Of a DNA stretch of 64,000 nucleotides, positions 44,740 to 55,169 are shown one piece after another. The translations under genes and the position numbers were made by a program. Positions within the stretch are counted from its first letter, which is position 1; each line of letters begins with the position of its first letter. Source of the stretch: Sitta carolinensis (taxonomy: Eukaryota > Chordata > Aves > Passeriformes > Sittidae); assembly GCA_032173965.1 (NCBI GenBank), contig CM063289.1:29686690-29750689 (forward strand), written 5' to 3'. The notes beneath the pieces were generated by a model that made no database searches, had not been told where the DNA came from, and worked only from the letters and a program-made list of their open reading frames with translations.

Positions 44740-45769
44740 GTAGGTTGAGTTCTCTCTTCTCTTGTGCCCTTGGATTTTAAATGGTGTAGGGAAAAAAAAT
44801 TGTGCCACAGGTTTTCAATAAAAAACATGAGAGTTTTGATATTACCTCAAAAAAAAAAAATAAAAATTGATTGAGTGTTATTTCCATACAGAAATGGAAT
44901 ATCCATTTCTGCTGTTATTCCCTCTACAGAAAATGCTGCTTTATATTGCAAGGGTTGTATTGCAAAATGAAGCTCATTTTTTTAAGGTTTTGGTTATTTA
45001 ATTTTTCAGACTGATTCATCTGCATTGAATTAAGTTTATACTCCAGCAGTGTGTGTTATTTACACAGTTCTAAATCCATTTAAAGTCATGGGGACTGTCC
45101 CTGCTCTTGCATGCTGGTGCAAAGTTTTGTGACACACAGAGCACTGAAATTGGGATAAAATCAAGAGGCAGGAGCAGTGTTGGAGTGTTTTAAAAACTCC
45201 ACAATGTGCAAATCTTCTCATCTGCTCTGTGACAGAGAATTCACTGGGTGTTTTTTGGACACAAATGTGAACGTGGGTGAGAGCAAACAGGGCAGCTGGA
45301 CCCCAGAGGTGCTGCACGAAATAAATTCAAATTATGTTATTATGAAATAAATGAGAGTTCTATAGTTATGAACTACATGAGAGTTACAGAATTATAAAAT
45401 AGAGTTATTGTGTGCTGACAGTGGATGGAATGATTTATTCTGGATGCAGGGTGCTCTGGAGTTATTAATTTATTCTGGATGCAGGTTTTGTAGTGAAGCA
45501 AAACAAACCTGTTCTAGCACCATCCAAAATGAAAAAAAAAAATTCTTTGTTTTTTTGTCATTGTTTTCTCCTCATTCACACCTAATTATCCCAAATTAGT
45601 TTATTTCGATTTGGCTTGATTAACAAACCAGGGGTTTGGGAGATTGCTGGTCTGGAGCAGCTGGCTTTGGGGGGAATTCCCAATGAATAAAGCAAACCCA
45701 TTTCCATAAATCACTGCACAGTGCCTGTCCCCACTTTTTCCAGGAGCTGCTGCTTTCTGCAGGGCTGGC

Positions 45770-45970
45770 CCCGTGAAAAGAATGGAATCTTGGAATTACT
45801 GAGGCTGGAAAAGCCCCTGCAAGCCACAGAGCCCAACCATTCCCAGGTGCCAAGGCCACCACTGGCCACGGCCCCGAGGGCCCAATCCTTTTAAACCCCT
45901 GCAGGAATGGGGTTTAAAACCCCATTCCTCATCACCCTTTCCCAAATATCCAACCTAAACCTCAGAAATC
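45770..45970 (-). mobile_element. CR1-like fragment, antisense
   Basis: Text includes 'agagcccaaccattcccagg', 'tgccaaggccaccactggcc', 'cccctgcaggaatgg' and 'caaatatccaacctaaacct', the antisense pattern of a CR1 subfamily 3' region. It lies in LEPR intron 9. Confidence 0.65.
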
Positions 45971-46219
45971 ATTGCCAGGCTCTGCCTTTTGCTCTTCATC
46001 CCAAGGCAGGTAGCAAGTGCCAGCTGCAAAATAATCTGCTGTGCTTGAAATGGAAGTGAAATCCATGGAAAGCTTCCCTGGAGTCTGTGATTTCCTTGGA
46101 TAGCAGAAGCTCTGCGTTCCCCAGCACCCTCAGGACAAGGAAAAGCCATGCCACATTTGATCTCCTGGGAAGTGGCAGTGCAGACATTGCAGTCATTTGT
46201 TCATTTTTCCATTTTCCAG

Positions 46220-46373
46220 TGAAGCCTCTCCCCCCTTCCAACGTGGCCGCAGAGCTGAGCGGGAGAGCGCGGGGCTGCTGAACGTGAGCTGGAGCCAGCC
46301 CCTGTTTGCCCCCAGGGAGCTGACATTCCAGATCCGCTGGCATTCACGCACCACGGGGGACATTCCATGGCAG
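46220..46373 (+). CDS. LEPR: LEPR coding exon 10 (CRH2), apparent one-base frameshift
   Basis: The left part reads VKPLPPSNVAAELSG; the right part reads ESAGLLNVSWSQPLFAPREL, then TFQIRWHS and DIPWQ. Both align to the second fibronectin module of CRH2. The frames differ by one base near 46258-46266 (agcgggagagcg), and the 154-nt length is one base short of the 155 required by the flanking phases. Without a correction a TGA at 46280 would stop translation. Acceptor tttccag, donor cag|gtaccg. Confidence 0.85.
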
Positions 46374-46564
46374 GTACCGGCCTGGAGCAGGGATCACTGC
46401 CCTGCTGGGCTGCAGTGGGGAGCTGCTTTGAAATTCCCTGGGGTTTATGGAATTTATCCGCGGGGGAAATCACAGGCACGAGCGTTCGCAAAGGAATATT
46501 CCTCACTGGATTCATTTCAGTTCCTCACTGGAGTCATTTTCAGGAATTCTGACTCTTAAGAGCT

Positions 46565-46960
46565 GCCCATGATGCCTTCTGGGGGCTGAGCTGGGGCAGA
46601 GCCCAAGGGTAAAGCTGGGATTTATTATTTATGATTTATGATTTATTAAACCCTCCCTGGTGCCAGCCAAGGTGAGCCCAGCCTGGTCCCACAATGGGGG
46701 CTGAGCACGAGGGTCACACTGGGATCAGTTCTGCTCCAGCAGCACATTGGAGTTCATTGTGCAATTCCAGCTCCAGCCCATGGAGCTCCAGCCTCCTGGG
46801 TTTCCCTTCTCACTTCACCCTTGGGTTTGTTCTTGGGCCTGAAATTTGTATCAATTGTCCTTGGTGCCAAGCTGGAAAAGGAATTGATTTGTCTCCCTGC
46901 TCTGAAGAGAGCTTAGTGCACTTAATATAAACCCTAAAACTAAACCAGCCCAGAATCTAT
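46565..46960. mobile_element. LTR-like dispersed repeat, copy B
   Basis: Related to 4960-5400: 'gggatttattat', 'ttgggcctgaaatt', 'attgtccttggtgcc', 'gaagagagcttag'. Its right end, 'agaatctatcacatataacc', also resembles the text before the DNAJC6 exon at 5896. No viral genes are visible. Confidence 0.5.
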
Positions 46961-47520
46961 CACATATAACCCCTAAACCTTACTGTGCTGTCCCTGAGCT
47001 CTGTCCCCTCTCTCCCAGCTCCATGAAGTGCCAGACCCGGGGTGCAGCTGGGCAGGGATCCCCGTGCAGCAGCTCTGTGTGCAGTACGTGGGAGCTGCAG
47101 GGAGCTGCACTCTGGAGAAGCCCAAACCCTCCTTCTTTATCAAATATAACCCCTAAACCTTACTGTGCTGTCCCTGTCCCCTCTCTCCCAGCTCCATGAA
47201 GTGCCAGACTCGGGGTGCAGCTGGGCAGGGATCCCCGTGCAGCAGCTCTGTGTGCAGTACGTGGGAGCTGCAGGGAGCTGCACTCTGGAGTGACTGGAGC
47301 AGAGCAGCCCAAACCCTCTTTTATCACATATAACCCCTAAACCTTACTGTGCTGTCCCTGAGCTCTGTCCCCTCTCTCCCAGCTCCATGAAGTGCCAGAC
47401 CCGGGGTGCAGCTGGGCAGGGATCCCCGTGCAGCAGCTCTGTGTGCAGTACGTGGTGCAGGGAGCTGCACTCTGGAGCCGAGCAGCCCAAACCTCTAAAC
47501 CTTGCTGCATCCCCTGAACA
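46960..47520 (+). repeat. Three partial tandem copies of LEPR exon 11 and its flank
   Basis: Exon-like copies start at 47019, 47192 and 47383, each after 'cccctctctcccag'. All share the exon's 5' half almost exactly (e.g. 'ctccatgaagtgccagac'). They lack the internal 'gtgcaggtgcgctgcaggca' segment and the proper donor. Copy 2 keeps a WSDWS-coding stretch (47286-47300). They look like non-functional exon duplicates, though their acceptors are intact. Confidence 0.93.
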
Positions 47521-47557
47521 CCCTGTGCTGTTTTCTGCTCTGTCCCCTCTCTCCCAG

Positions 47558-47717
47558 CTCCATGAAGTGCCAGACCCGGGGTGCAGCTGGGCAGGGATCC
47601 CCGTGCAGCAGCTCTGTGTGCAGTACGTGGTGCAGGTGCGCTGCAGGCAGCTGCAGGGAGCTGCACTCTGGAGCGACTGGAGCAGAGCAGCCCAAACCCT
47701 CCTGCAGGACATCCGAG
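47558..47717 (+). CDS. LEPR: LEPR coding exon 11 (second WSXWS box)
   Basis: The exon reads LHEVPDPGCSWAGIPVQQLC, then VQYVVQVRCRQLQGAALWSD and WSRAAQTLLQDIR. WSDWS is at 47669-47683, closing CRH2. It is the fourth and only complete copy of a tandemly repeated exon. 160 nt, phase 0 in and one base out. Acceptor tctcccag, donor g|gtctgt, which is a weak donor. Confidence 0.93.
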
Positions 47718-47989
47718 GTCTGTGCCTGCAGGGACACCCTGGGATTTCTTTCTGTAGTCTGGGATTTCTCTCTCTGTAGTCTGGGATTTTCAGGTCTGGA
47801 GCTTCTGAGTTTCTAATGCTCTGTTTTTTCCCGATGGTTTAAGTCCAAAACTTGTTCCCACAACTTGAACATAAAGACCAAGATTATGTAATTAAGACAA
47901 GATTAGTTAAGATTTTGTAATTAAGGCAAGAATATTTAAAATTCTGTAATTAACACATTATTTAAGTAATGATACTCATATTTAAAATC

Positions 47990-48370
47990 CCTTTTGTGAA
48001 ACAGACTTGTAGTCTGAGACTCGTTGGCCTGAAGTTGCTGAGTTTCTGAGCTCAGTTTCTTCATGATGTTTTGGTTTAGGAAGGCCTGGTTCACACAAGA
48101 TTTGACATAAACATTGCCAGTGTTTTTGTAACAAATGTAATGTTTTAGATTCTTTTCTGTGGGATGGATTTCCTCTCTGTCTCTTGGTCTTGGCCTACGG
48201 GATGAAGAGTTCTGGCACTCTTCCCACCAATGAGAGTGGCCTGTTCAAAAATATAAAAAGTATATAAAGGGGGTCAGTTTTTAAATAAAGATTGGAGTCA
48301 GATGATTTTGCCAAACAAGATTTGTGTCATTTGTTCCTCACCACAGTGACACAAACTTTCTTTTAATGTC
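47990..48370 (+). mobile_element. Candidate solo LTR
   Basis: A promoter-like arrangement: 'ccaccaatgagagtgg' (CCAAT), then 'tatataaaggggg' (TATA, ~48260), then 'aaataaag' (~48285). A diverged partial second copy, with 'gtggcctgtccaaaatg', follows at 48385-48470. This order is typical of an avian retroviral LTR. No target-site duplication was verified and no viral gene is present. Confidence 0.4.
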
Positions 48371-48566
48371 CCTCTCATTTACCAACGTGGGTGAAGAGTT
48401 CTGCTGCTCATTCACCCATCACAGTGGCCTGTCCAAAATGTATAAAAAAACTGAGTGTTTAAAATAAACAGAATCAAATTCATCTCTCCAAAGTGTTCAG
48501 AAAAATCTCATGTGCTCTGTGGTTCCCCACAATGACACCTGTCCTTCCCAAATTCTTGTTCTGCAG

Positions 48567-48649
48567 CTCCCTTGCGAGGGCCGGAATTTTGGAGAATCGT
48601 TTCTGAGGATGCAGCAAGGAAGCAGAGGAATGTGACCCTGCTGTGGAAG
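48567..48649 (+). CDS. LEPR: LEPR coding exon 12 (membrane-proximal FNIII)
   Basis: The exon reads [20 protein letters not shown] then [16 protein letters not shown] and NVTLLWK are diagnostic of LEPR. A sequon NVT is present. 83 nt, two bases in and a clean codon end. Acceptor ttctgcag, donor aag|gtggga. Intact. Confidence 0.96.
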
Positions 48650-49832
48650 GTGGGAGCAGCTGGCTTTGGCCATTTCCTTCTGATCCTAAAACCAGGTGCT
48701 GTGGCAGCTCTTCCACTCCCCCCTGTCTCTCCCCTTTTGCAGAGTCCTTGGTTAAAAAAAGGCAAAGGGGGCTCTTGGTTGTTCTCCTTCTCCAGGTTGT
48801 TCCTCATTCCCTTCTCAGCAATCCCAGCACTCCAGGCTTTACCCCAGCTCAGCCTGAGGCAGAAAAGGCACCAAAACCCCCAAACCCACGGGATCAAGGG
48901 GCTCCTAAAGATAATTCCCCCCATTAGCCCCAAGAACGTTCATGATTTCTGCTTTTCTACCCAGAACAACTCCATTTCTGTTCCCCTAACTGTGCCCTGA
49001 GGCAAATTGTGCCCAATGCTCCTGTGCCCCCCACCCTGCACAGCAGGCAGGGGAGGGAGGAGGAGGAAGAAGCCCCAAACCCACCAGGACCCTCCAGCTT
49101 GTCTGCACCCACTCACACACTGACAAACCCAAACCTCTCCATTTCTGCCCCTGTGATCAATCACAGACTGTGCCACTCTCTGATTGACATTCTGGAGAAT
49201 TCAGCTCCATCCCAAAGCCTGGGAAAGCCCTTTCCATGGATGAGGGTTAAAAATTATATTTTTCAGGGGGTTTGGACCCTTCAGAACCTGCGGGGAAATA
49301 TTCTCTGCATTCTGGTGTCCAGCAGGGTGGAATTGCCAGGAGAGGAGTCTGACAGGCACATGAGGCTTGTGGGAATTGGGATTTGCCTTTTTCTCTGGTC
49401 CTGACAATTGCTTGGCTCATCCTACAGGCAAGAGGTGAATCCTGGTGGAATTCTGGGATAACATGGGAGAAGGTTTTGTCTTGTTTGCATTAAAATGTTA
49501 ATGCAGGACAGGAAAAAGTTCCTGAGTGCCCATTCCTGTTTGCTCTGGGGTTTGAACCCTGAAAAATGTGTAAAGCCTGGAACTGCTGTGGGAATCTGAA
49601 AGTTTGGCTTTCCTTGTCCTTCCCTCCCCTTTGCTGGGAAGAGAGGGAACAAAATTCATCTCTCAGAGAAGGAAATGAAACCTTTAAAAGGACTCCAGTG
49701 CTTGGCTAAAAGGACAGGAGCCAGAACATCTTCAGTGGCTCCTGGTAGCCTAAACCTGGAGCTGTTTGCTCTGGGAATCAGGGAAGGAGTTCAGGAATGA
49801 ATGCCCACTAATTATTTCATGAATTGCTGCAG

Positions 49833-50049
49833 CCCCTGCTGAAGAATCACTCCTTGTGCAGCGTGAGCAGGTACATCATAAAGCACCAGAGCCCAGGGAA
49901 GAGCTCCTGGGAGGAATTCGTGGATCGTGGCACCAGCTGGACTTTTCCATGGATTGAGCCAACCCACACTGTCACCATTCTGGCCATGAATTCCATTGGA
50001 ATTTCTGCAATTAATTCTAATTTAACTCTGTCCCAGCAAATGAGCACAG
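49833..50049 (+). CDS. LEPR: LEPR coding exon 13 (membrane-proximal FNIII)
   Basis: The exon reads PLLKNHSLCSVSRYIIKHQS, then WEEFVDRG, then THTVTILAMNSIGISAINSN and LTLSQQMST. It aligns throughout with the FNIII module whose HTVTVLAINSIGAS motif is conserved. Sequons NHS and NLT are visible. 217 nt, phase 0 in and one base out. Acceptor gctgcag, donor g|gtaaga. Confidence 0.96.
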
Positions 50050-50089
50050 GTAAGAGCAGCAGGGAGAGGTGGGAAAGGCCAGGAATCCT

Positions 50090-50670
50090 GGGGATCTTCA
50101 TGGGGAAAGCTTTCTTTGGGATAAAATTCCCTTTATTGCAATAAGGAATGTTTAATGGGGGAAGCTTTCTGTGGGATAAAATTCCCTTTGATCCAATAGG
50201 GAATGTTTTATAGGAAAGCTTTTTTTGGGATAAAATCCCCTTTATTGCAATAGGGAATGTTTCATGGGTGAAGCTTTCTTTGGGATAAAATTCCCTTTAT
50301 TCCAATAGGGAATGTTTAATGGGTGAAGCTTTCTTTGGGATAAAATCCCCTTTATTCTAATCAGGAGTGTTTAATGGGTGAAGTTTTCTTTGGGATAAAA
50401 TTCCCTTTATTCCAATCAGGAATGTGTAATGGGTGAAGCTTTCTTTGGGATAAAATCCCTTTTATTCCGATCAGGAATGTTTATTGGGGAAAGCTTTTTT
50501 TGGGATAAAATTCCCTTTTTTTCCAATCAGGAATGTGTAATGGGTGAAGCTTTCTTTGGGATAAAATTCCCTTTATTCCAATAGGGAATATTCTATTAGG
50601 TGAAGCTTTCTTTGGGATAAAATCCCCTTTATTCCAATCAGGAATGTTTTCTGGGGATCCATTCAGCACC
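50090..50670 (+). repeat. ~58-bp array, about ten copies, in LEPR intron 13
   Basis: The unit combines 'aagctttctttgggataaaa' and 'ttccctttattccaatcagg'. It starts 40 bases after the exon 13 donor. Confidence 0.96.
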
Positions 50671-51177
50671 AACAGAGCTGGTGGAAAACTGAGATTTCCA
50701 TCATGAAAATCCTAATGATTTTTGGGTTGGGAAAAAAGTTGTCACTGGGCAACTTTATATAAAATATAAAGTAATTCATCAAAGAAAACAGAAAATCCTG
50801 CTGGAGAACCAATCCTTCATCTCCTTTGATTTGGGACCCCCAACATTCCTGCTGGGGAATGTTCTGTTGTTCCCAAAATGAAATGGGGTCGGGTTTTGCT
50901 CAGACTTCCTGAGCAGCAATTCCTGCTTAATTTATCCTCGAGAATTCAGGCATTTTTTATTTGTTTTTGGTTAAGGATAATTAAGGAATTGCAGGTGAGA
51001 ATTGGGATATTTGATGTCTGCAAGAAACTCGATCTGTTTAGTGCTTGGGACCAAAAGAACCAAATTTTGGTGGCTTGAAGGGAAAAAAAAATCTCTCTGC
51101 TGCTGTGGCTTAATTATAGAGAGGATAATTAAAGTGGTGATGTGGTGAAACTCCTGGGTGTTCTCCCTGTGTGCCAG

Positions 51178-51360
51178 TGGAGGCTGTGCAATCCCTGAGT
51201 GCTTACCTGGTGAACAGCACCTGTGTGGTTTTGGTTTGGAGCCTCTGCCCCCAAACCCCTGGCATCAAATCCTTTGTGATCGAGTGGAAGAACCTGAACA
51301 GAGGGGAGCAGATGGATTGGCTGCCAGTGCCTCCAGATCTCAGGAAATATTTTATTTATG
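51178..51360 (+). CDS. LEPR: LEPR coding exon 14 (membrane-proximal FNIII)
   Basis: The exon reads VEAVQSLSAYLVNSTCVVLV, then WSLCPQTPGIKSFVIEWKNL and NRGEQMDWLPVPPDLRKYFI. VQSLSAY and FxIEWKNLN are LEPR hallmarks. Sequon NST. 183 nt, two bases in and one out. Acceptor tgccag, donor g|gtgagt. Intact. Confidence 0.96.
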
Positions 51361-51811
51361 GTGAGTGCCTGCTTGAAAATGGAATTGGTGCAGAACAGAA
51401 AAATGTGGAATTTCTGAGCTCTGAGCCCTTTTTCCTCTTTCTAATCACTTTTATTGACCAATAAACCAAATTTGGATGCTCATTAGAGGATTGCCTGTTG
51501 CATTAATAATCGGTTTAAGCTCTGGAGTGAATTAATTTTGTGGCAATACAATAAAATTAGTTCTGGAATATTGAACACGCCAGCTAATTATTCAAATTAA
51601 TATCTGCATTTCCTTGGCATTTTGACTTTGCTCCTAGAAATGATCACTCCATAAGGTGCTCGTTGCATGACAGAATAATGCTGGATTAATAGTTTGAATC
51701 TTGGGATCTCTAAATGAGGGATCCATTATTGACCTGTGCCAGAGCCTCTGTGGAGGGAATTGTTTCAGAAGTGGCTAACAGTGGATTGCAAAGCTGCTTT
51801 CCCCTTTCCAG

Positions 51812-51907
51812 ATCACTTCATCCTGGTTGAGCAGTACCAGTTCAGCCTCTACCCTGTGTTTGCTGGAGGAGTTGGCAAAGCCGGAGCCACGGATCACTTT
51901 GCCAAAG
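51812..51907 (+). CDS. LEPR: LEPR coding exon 15 (juxtamembrane)
   Basis: The exon reads DHFILVEQYQFSLYPVFAGG, then VGKAGATDHFAK. It matches the family segment [20 protein letters not shown]. 96 nt, two bases in and one out. Acceptor tttccag, donor g|gtgact. Intact. Confidence 0.95.
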
Positions 51908-52285
51908 GTGACTGACAGCATCTTTCTCCTGATTTTTATGAAGTAAAAGTGACCTTTAAGTGCAAAATCTGTCTTACCTTAAAAAAAAAAAAAAAAAAAA
52001 GTAATAATAAAGTCACTGTAATGTAACAACAAACAGTGAACAGACTTCAGCTTTAATTTGAAACCTCCCTGTGGGCTGAGCTGAGCAAAGGCTTAAACTG
52101 CTATTTAAAATAATTCCTTTTTTGTCTGTTTGTTCCCAAGGGAAAGGTTTCTCCATGTGCAATAATAAAACTGTTGCTCAAGGTCATTTCCCCATTTATT
52201 TTTCCTTTGTTATTTCCCTGGGGCCAGCTCTTTGCTGCCAGCCCCATCCCTTGGCTGCTCTAATGCTGAACTCCTTTATTTCCAG

Positions 52286-52388
52286 GAGGATTTGACTCTG
52301 GGGGTGCTGGCAGCCTGCACGTGGTGCTGCCAGCTGTGTTCTGCACCTCAGTGCTGCTGCTGGGAGCTTTGCTGCTCTCACACCAAAG
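52286..52388 (+). CDS. LEPR: LEPR coding exon 16 (transmembrane helix)
   Basis: The exon encodes a short extracellular stalk (GGFDSGGAGSLH), then the single transmembrane helix at 52321-52380, rich in Val and Leu. It ends in SHQR, the conserved cytoplasmic start. 103 nt, two bases in and two out. Acceptor tttccag, donor ag|gtacct. Intact. Confidence 0.95.
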
Positions 52389-52429
52389 GTACCTTGGGTC
52401 CTGGGGCTGCACTGGGGCCACCCTGCTGA

Positions 52430-53390
52430 GCTGGGGGCACGGAATCCCAAACTGGTTTGGCTGGGAGGGACCTTTGATCCCTTCCAGTCCCATCCCAGGG
52501 GCACCTCCCGCTGTCCCAGGGTGCTCCAAACCCACCCAGCCCGGCCTGGGACACTCCAGGGATCCAGCCCAGCCCCTGCCCACCCTCCCAGCCAGGAATT
52601 CCTGCCCAGTATCCCATCCTAATCCCCCTTTTCCATCCTAAAGCCATTCCCTGTGTCCTGCCCCTCCACCCCTTGTCCTAAATCCCTCTCCAGCTCTCAT
52701 CTGTGCCATGATAATTTCCTGCCCGTGGTGCTGTGGATAAATAAAATGGCAGAGATTCCTCCCTGCACACTGCAGCCCCTGTGGGAACAGCACCAGCTCC
52801 TCCCCACCCTCCTTCCCAGCCAGGAATTCCTTCCCAGTATCCCATCCTAATTTCCCCTTTTCCATCCCAAAGCCATTCCCTGTGTCCTGTCCCCAGATCC
52901 CTCCCCAGCTCTCCTGGAGCCCCTCCAGGCCCTGTGGCTTGTGGTCATTCAGCACAGACTGTTCCATTTATATTTTCCCAAGCTGCCACCTGGAATTATC
53001 CCTTCTTGATTAAGTTCTGGATTAAATTTGGGCCATTTCTCATCTGTGCCATGAAAATTTCCTGCCCGTGGTGCTGTGGATAAATAAAATGGCAGAGATT
53101 CCTTCCCAGCTCCCTGTGGGAACAGCTCCAGCTCCTCCCCACCCTCCTTCCCAGCCAGGGAATATCCCATATTGATATCCCAATATCCCATTTCCCATCC
53201 TAATTCCCCTTTCCATCCTAAAACCATTCCCTGTGTCCTGCCCCTCCACCCCTTGTCCTAAATCCTTCTCCAACTCTCATCTGTGCCATGATAATTTCCT
53301 GCCCGTGGTGCTGTGGATAAATAAAATGGCAGAGATTCCTTCCCAGCCCCCTGTGGGAACAGCTCCAGCTCCAGCATTTCCCTGACATTT
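52430..53390 (-). mobile_element. Antisense CR1 element with internal tandem expansion
   Basis: It begins 'ccaaactggtttggctggga' (CR1 3' end, reverse strand) and continues into typical antisense CR1 text, 'aaagccattccctgtgtcct' and 'ctaaatccctctccagctct'. A 220-350 base block with 'cctgcccgtggtgctgtgga' is present three times (near 52640, 52860 and 53215). It fills LEPR intron 16. Confidence 0.8.
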
Positions 53391-53393
53391 CAG

Positions 53394-53469
53394 GATGAAG
53401 AAGCTGCTCTGGCAGGAGGTTCCCAACCCCAAGAACTGCTCGTGGGCACAGGGAGTTAATTTCCAGCAG
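53394..53469 (+). CDS. LEPR: LEPR coding exon 17 (JAK2-binding Box 1)
   Basis: The exon reads [20 protein letters not shown] then VNFQQ. The proline-rich Box 1 ([12 protein letters not shown] at 53422-53430) binds JAK2 and is required for signalling in all LEPR isoforms. 76 nt, one base in and a codon end. Acceptor atttcag, donor cag|gtttgt. Intact. Confidence 0.97.
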
Positions 53470-54488
53470 GTTTGTGTTTCCCTGGGGCTGCTGCTTCCTC
53501 CCCCCAGAGCTGTTTTTCCAGCTCTGTCTCCAGTGGAAATCCAGCCCTGTTCCCCCCTTGGCTCCAGCCAGAAGTTCCCAGCACTTTGGATTATGCATTG
53601 GAGGTGATAAATATCTGCCAGTTTTTAATGGGTGACAGATGGTGGCCTTTGCCAAAACCCCCCTGGCCTTGGCTGGGAGGGTTTAATCTGAGTTTGCTGT
53701 GGTGTCCATGGAGAGGGGAAGGGATACTCACATCTCCATTAGGGATAAAGCACGTGAAGGAGGAGGAAAAAAATGTTATTTTTGTTGTTTCAAAGCTCCC
53801 TGCTCATTTTGATGTGGGAAGGTGATGGATTGGTGTGGGAAAAATCCCAAATTCAGGGCCCAGGTGTCACCAACAGTGAGTAAGGCCCAAGAATTTGCTC
53901 TAATTTCCCACTGCTCTGAGTACTTTGACATTTTCCTCATTATTTTGGCAGCTTCCCTGCTGTAAAACATGGTTTGTTAATCCCCCCAAAAAACCTCTGG
54001 GTTTATCTGTTTTGTCCTGAATTATCTGAATTTGTCTGAGTTTATTTATCTGAATGTTGTCCTGAAATATTAGGAAATACAAGGGAATTTTCCTTTGGAG
54101 CTCTCGTGCTGCTCACTTCATCCTGCTGGATAATTCCCATGTGCATTTATTTAGGGAGCAGTAAATCCTGCATTTTCTCCCAAACAGAGGTGTTTGCTCC
54201 AAAAATGCAAAATGCTCCAAAAATCCTATAGAAAGGCAGAATTTGTCCTGGATAATCCAATCCTAGCAGGGAAAGTTCCTTCAGCTGATGTGTAGCAACG
54301 ATTAAACCTGTCGAGAAAATCTGCAAATAGAAGATTTTCAACTCCAAATTCTCCAAAACCCACGTGTGAACTCGATGTGGCAAATGGGAACGACCTTTGG
54401 TGTGGCATGCTGCAATCCATAAAACCTGGGGAGTGAAATAAAGCTGTCCCTTAAGCAGCTTTATTTAAAATCCCTCTTTTCCTTCCAG

Positions 54489-55169
54489 CCTGAAACCCTG
54501 GAGCATCTCTTCGCCAAGCCCCCCGAGCCGACGCCCTGCGAGCCACCAGAGATGGTGCTGGCAGACATCAGCATCACCAAAGCCGTGGAAAAAGAAGATT
54601 TTTTAGGGCTCAATTCCACGTTTTCCTCAGGCTGTGACTCTGCTTGCTCCAGCAGGCAGGATGGAGAAGGCAGAGCTGGGGGTGAGCTCAGATACGCCAC
54701 CGTCAGCAGCGCCCCGCGAGCCAGCGGGCTGTGCCCGAGGAAAAGGAGCCCGAGGAGAAGTTGGGAGAGCTCCTTCCCGGGGGGAGAGCCCCGGGATTCA
54801 GGGGGGGCTTGGCAGGTTGGCACTGGGGCACTGCTGGGGCTCCCCCAGCCCGGCAGGGTCCTGTCCTTGAGCTCCTCAGAGCCCACCGGGGGAGATCTCC
54901 CCAGCAGGGGTTACCTCGGGATAACATCCCTGCAAAAAGGACCCAGGGAGCTTTTGCTGGCACAGAGCTGCAGGGGGATGTGGCAGCTCCAGAGCAGGGA
55001 GCAGGGAGCTCTCCAGCACGTGCCAGCAAAAGGCCAGGGGTTTGTCCAAAGCAGCCTCAAGGCCAAAGGCGCCGTTCCCTACGTGCCGCAGTTCCGCATG
55101 GCCACAGCCAAAGGGCAGCAGGCCACCGAGAAAAAGGGACAGAATCCCCCCAAAACTCCAGATTCCTGA
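54489..55169 (+). CDS. LEPR: LEPR coding exon 18 (long-form signalling tail)
   Basis: An uninterrupted 226-codon reading starts PETLEHLFAKPPE and ends at TGA 55167-55169. It holds the three tyrosine motifs of the long leptin receptor. RYATV (Tyr codon 54693-54695) corresponds to the SHP2/SOCS3 site. GYLGITSL (54912-54914) is the STAT5 site. PYVPQF (55080-55082) is the YXXQ STAT3 site. The tail is somewhat shorter than the human one (about 274 residues), with the loss in the low-conservation linkers. Acceptor cttccag. The presence of this exon shows that the signalling isoform is encoded. Confidence 0.95.
   Translation, partial: PETLEHLFAKPPEPTPCEPPEMVLADISITKAVEKEDFLGLNSTFSSGCDSACSSRQDGEGRAGGELRYATVSSAPRASGLCPRKRSPRRSWESSFPGGEPRDSGGAWQVGTGALLGLPQPGRVLSLSSSEPTGGDLPSRGYLGITSLQKGPRELLLAQSCRGMWQLQSREQGALQHVPAKGQGFVQSSLKAKGAVPYVPQFRMATAKGQQATEKKGQNPPKTPDS

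Noticed and set aside
47990..48470. A complete endogenous retrovirus
   Set aside because: Only promoter-like LTR features are visible; no primer-binding site, gag, pol or env reading was found nearby.
21692..55169. LEPR called a pseudogene
   Set aside because: Fourteen of eighteen exons have intact frames and perfect phases, the signalling tail is conserved, and the frame breaks share a pattern also seen in conserved DNAJC6.
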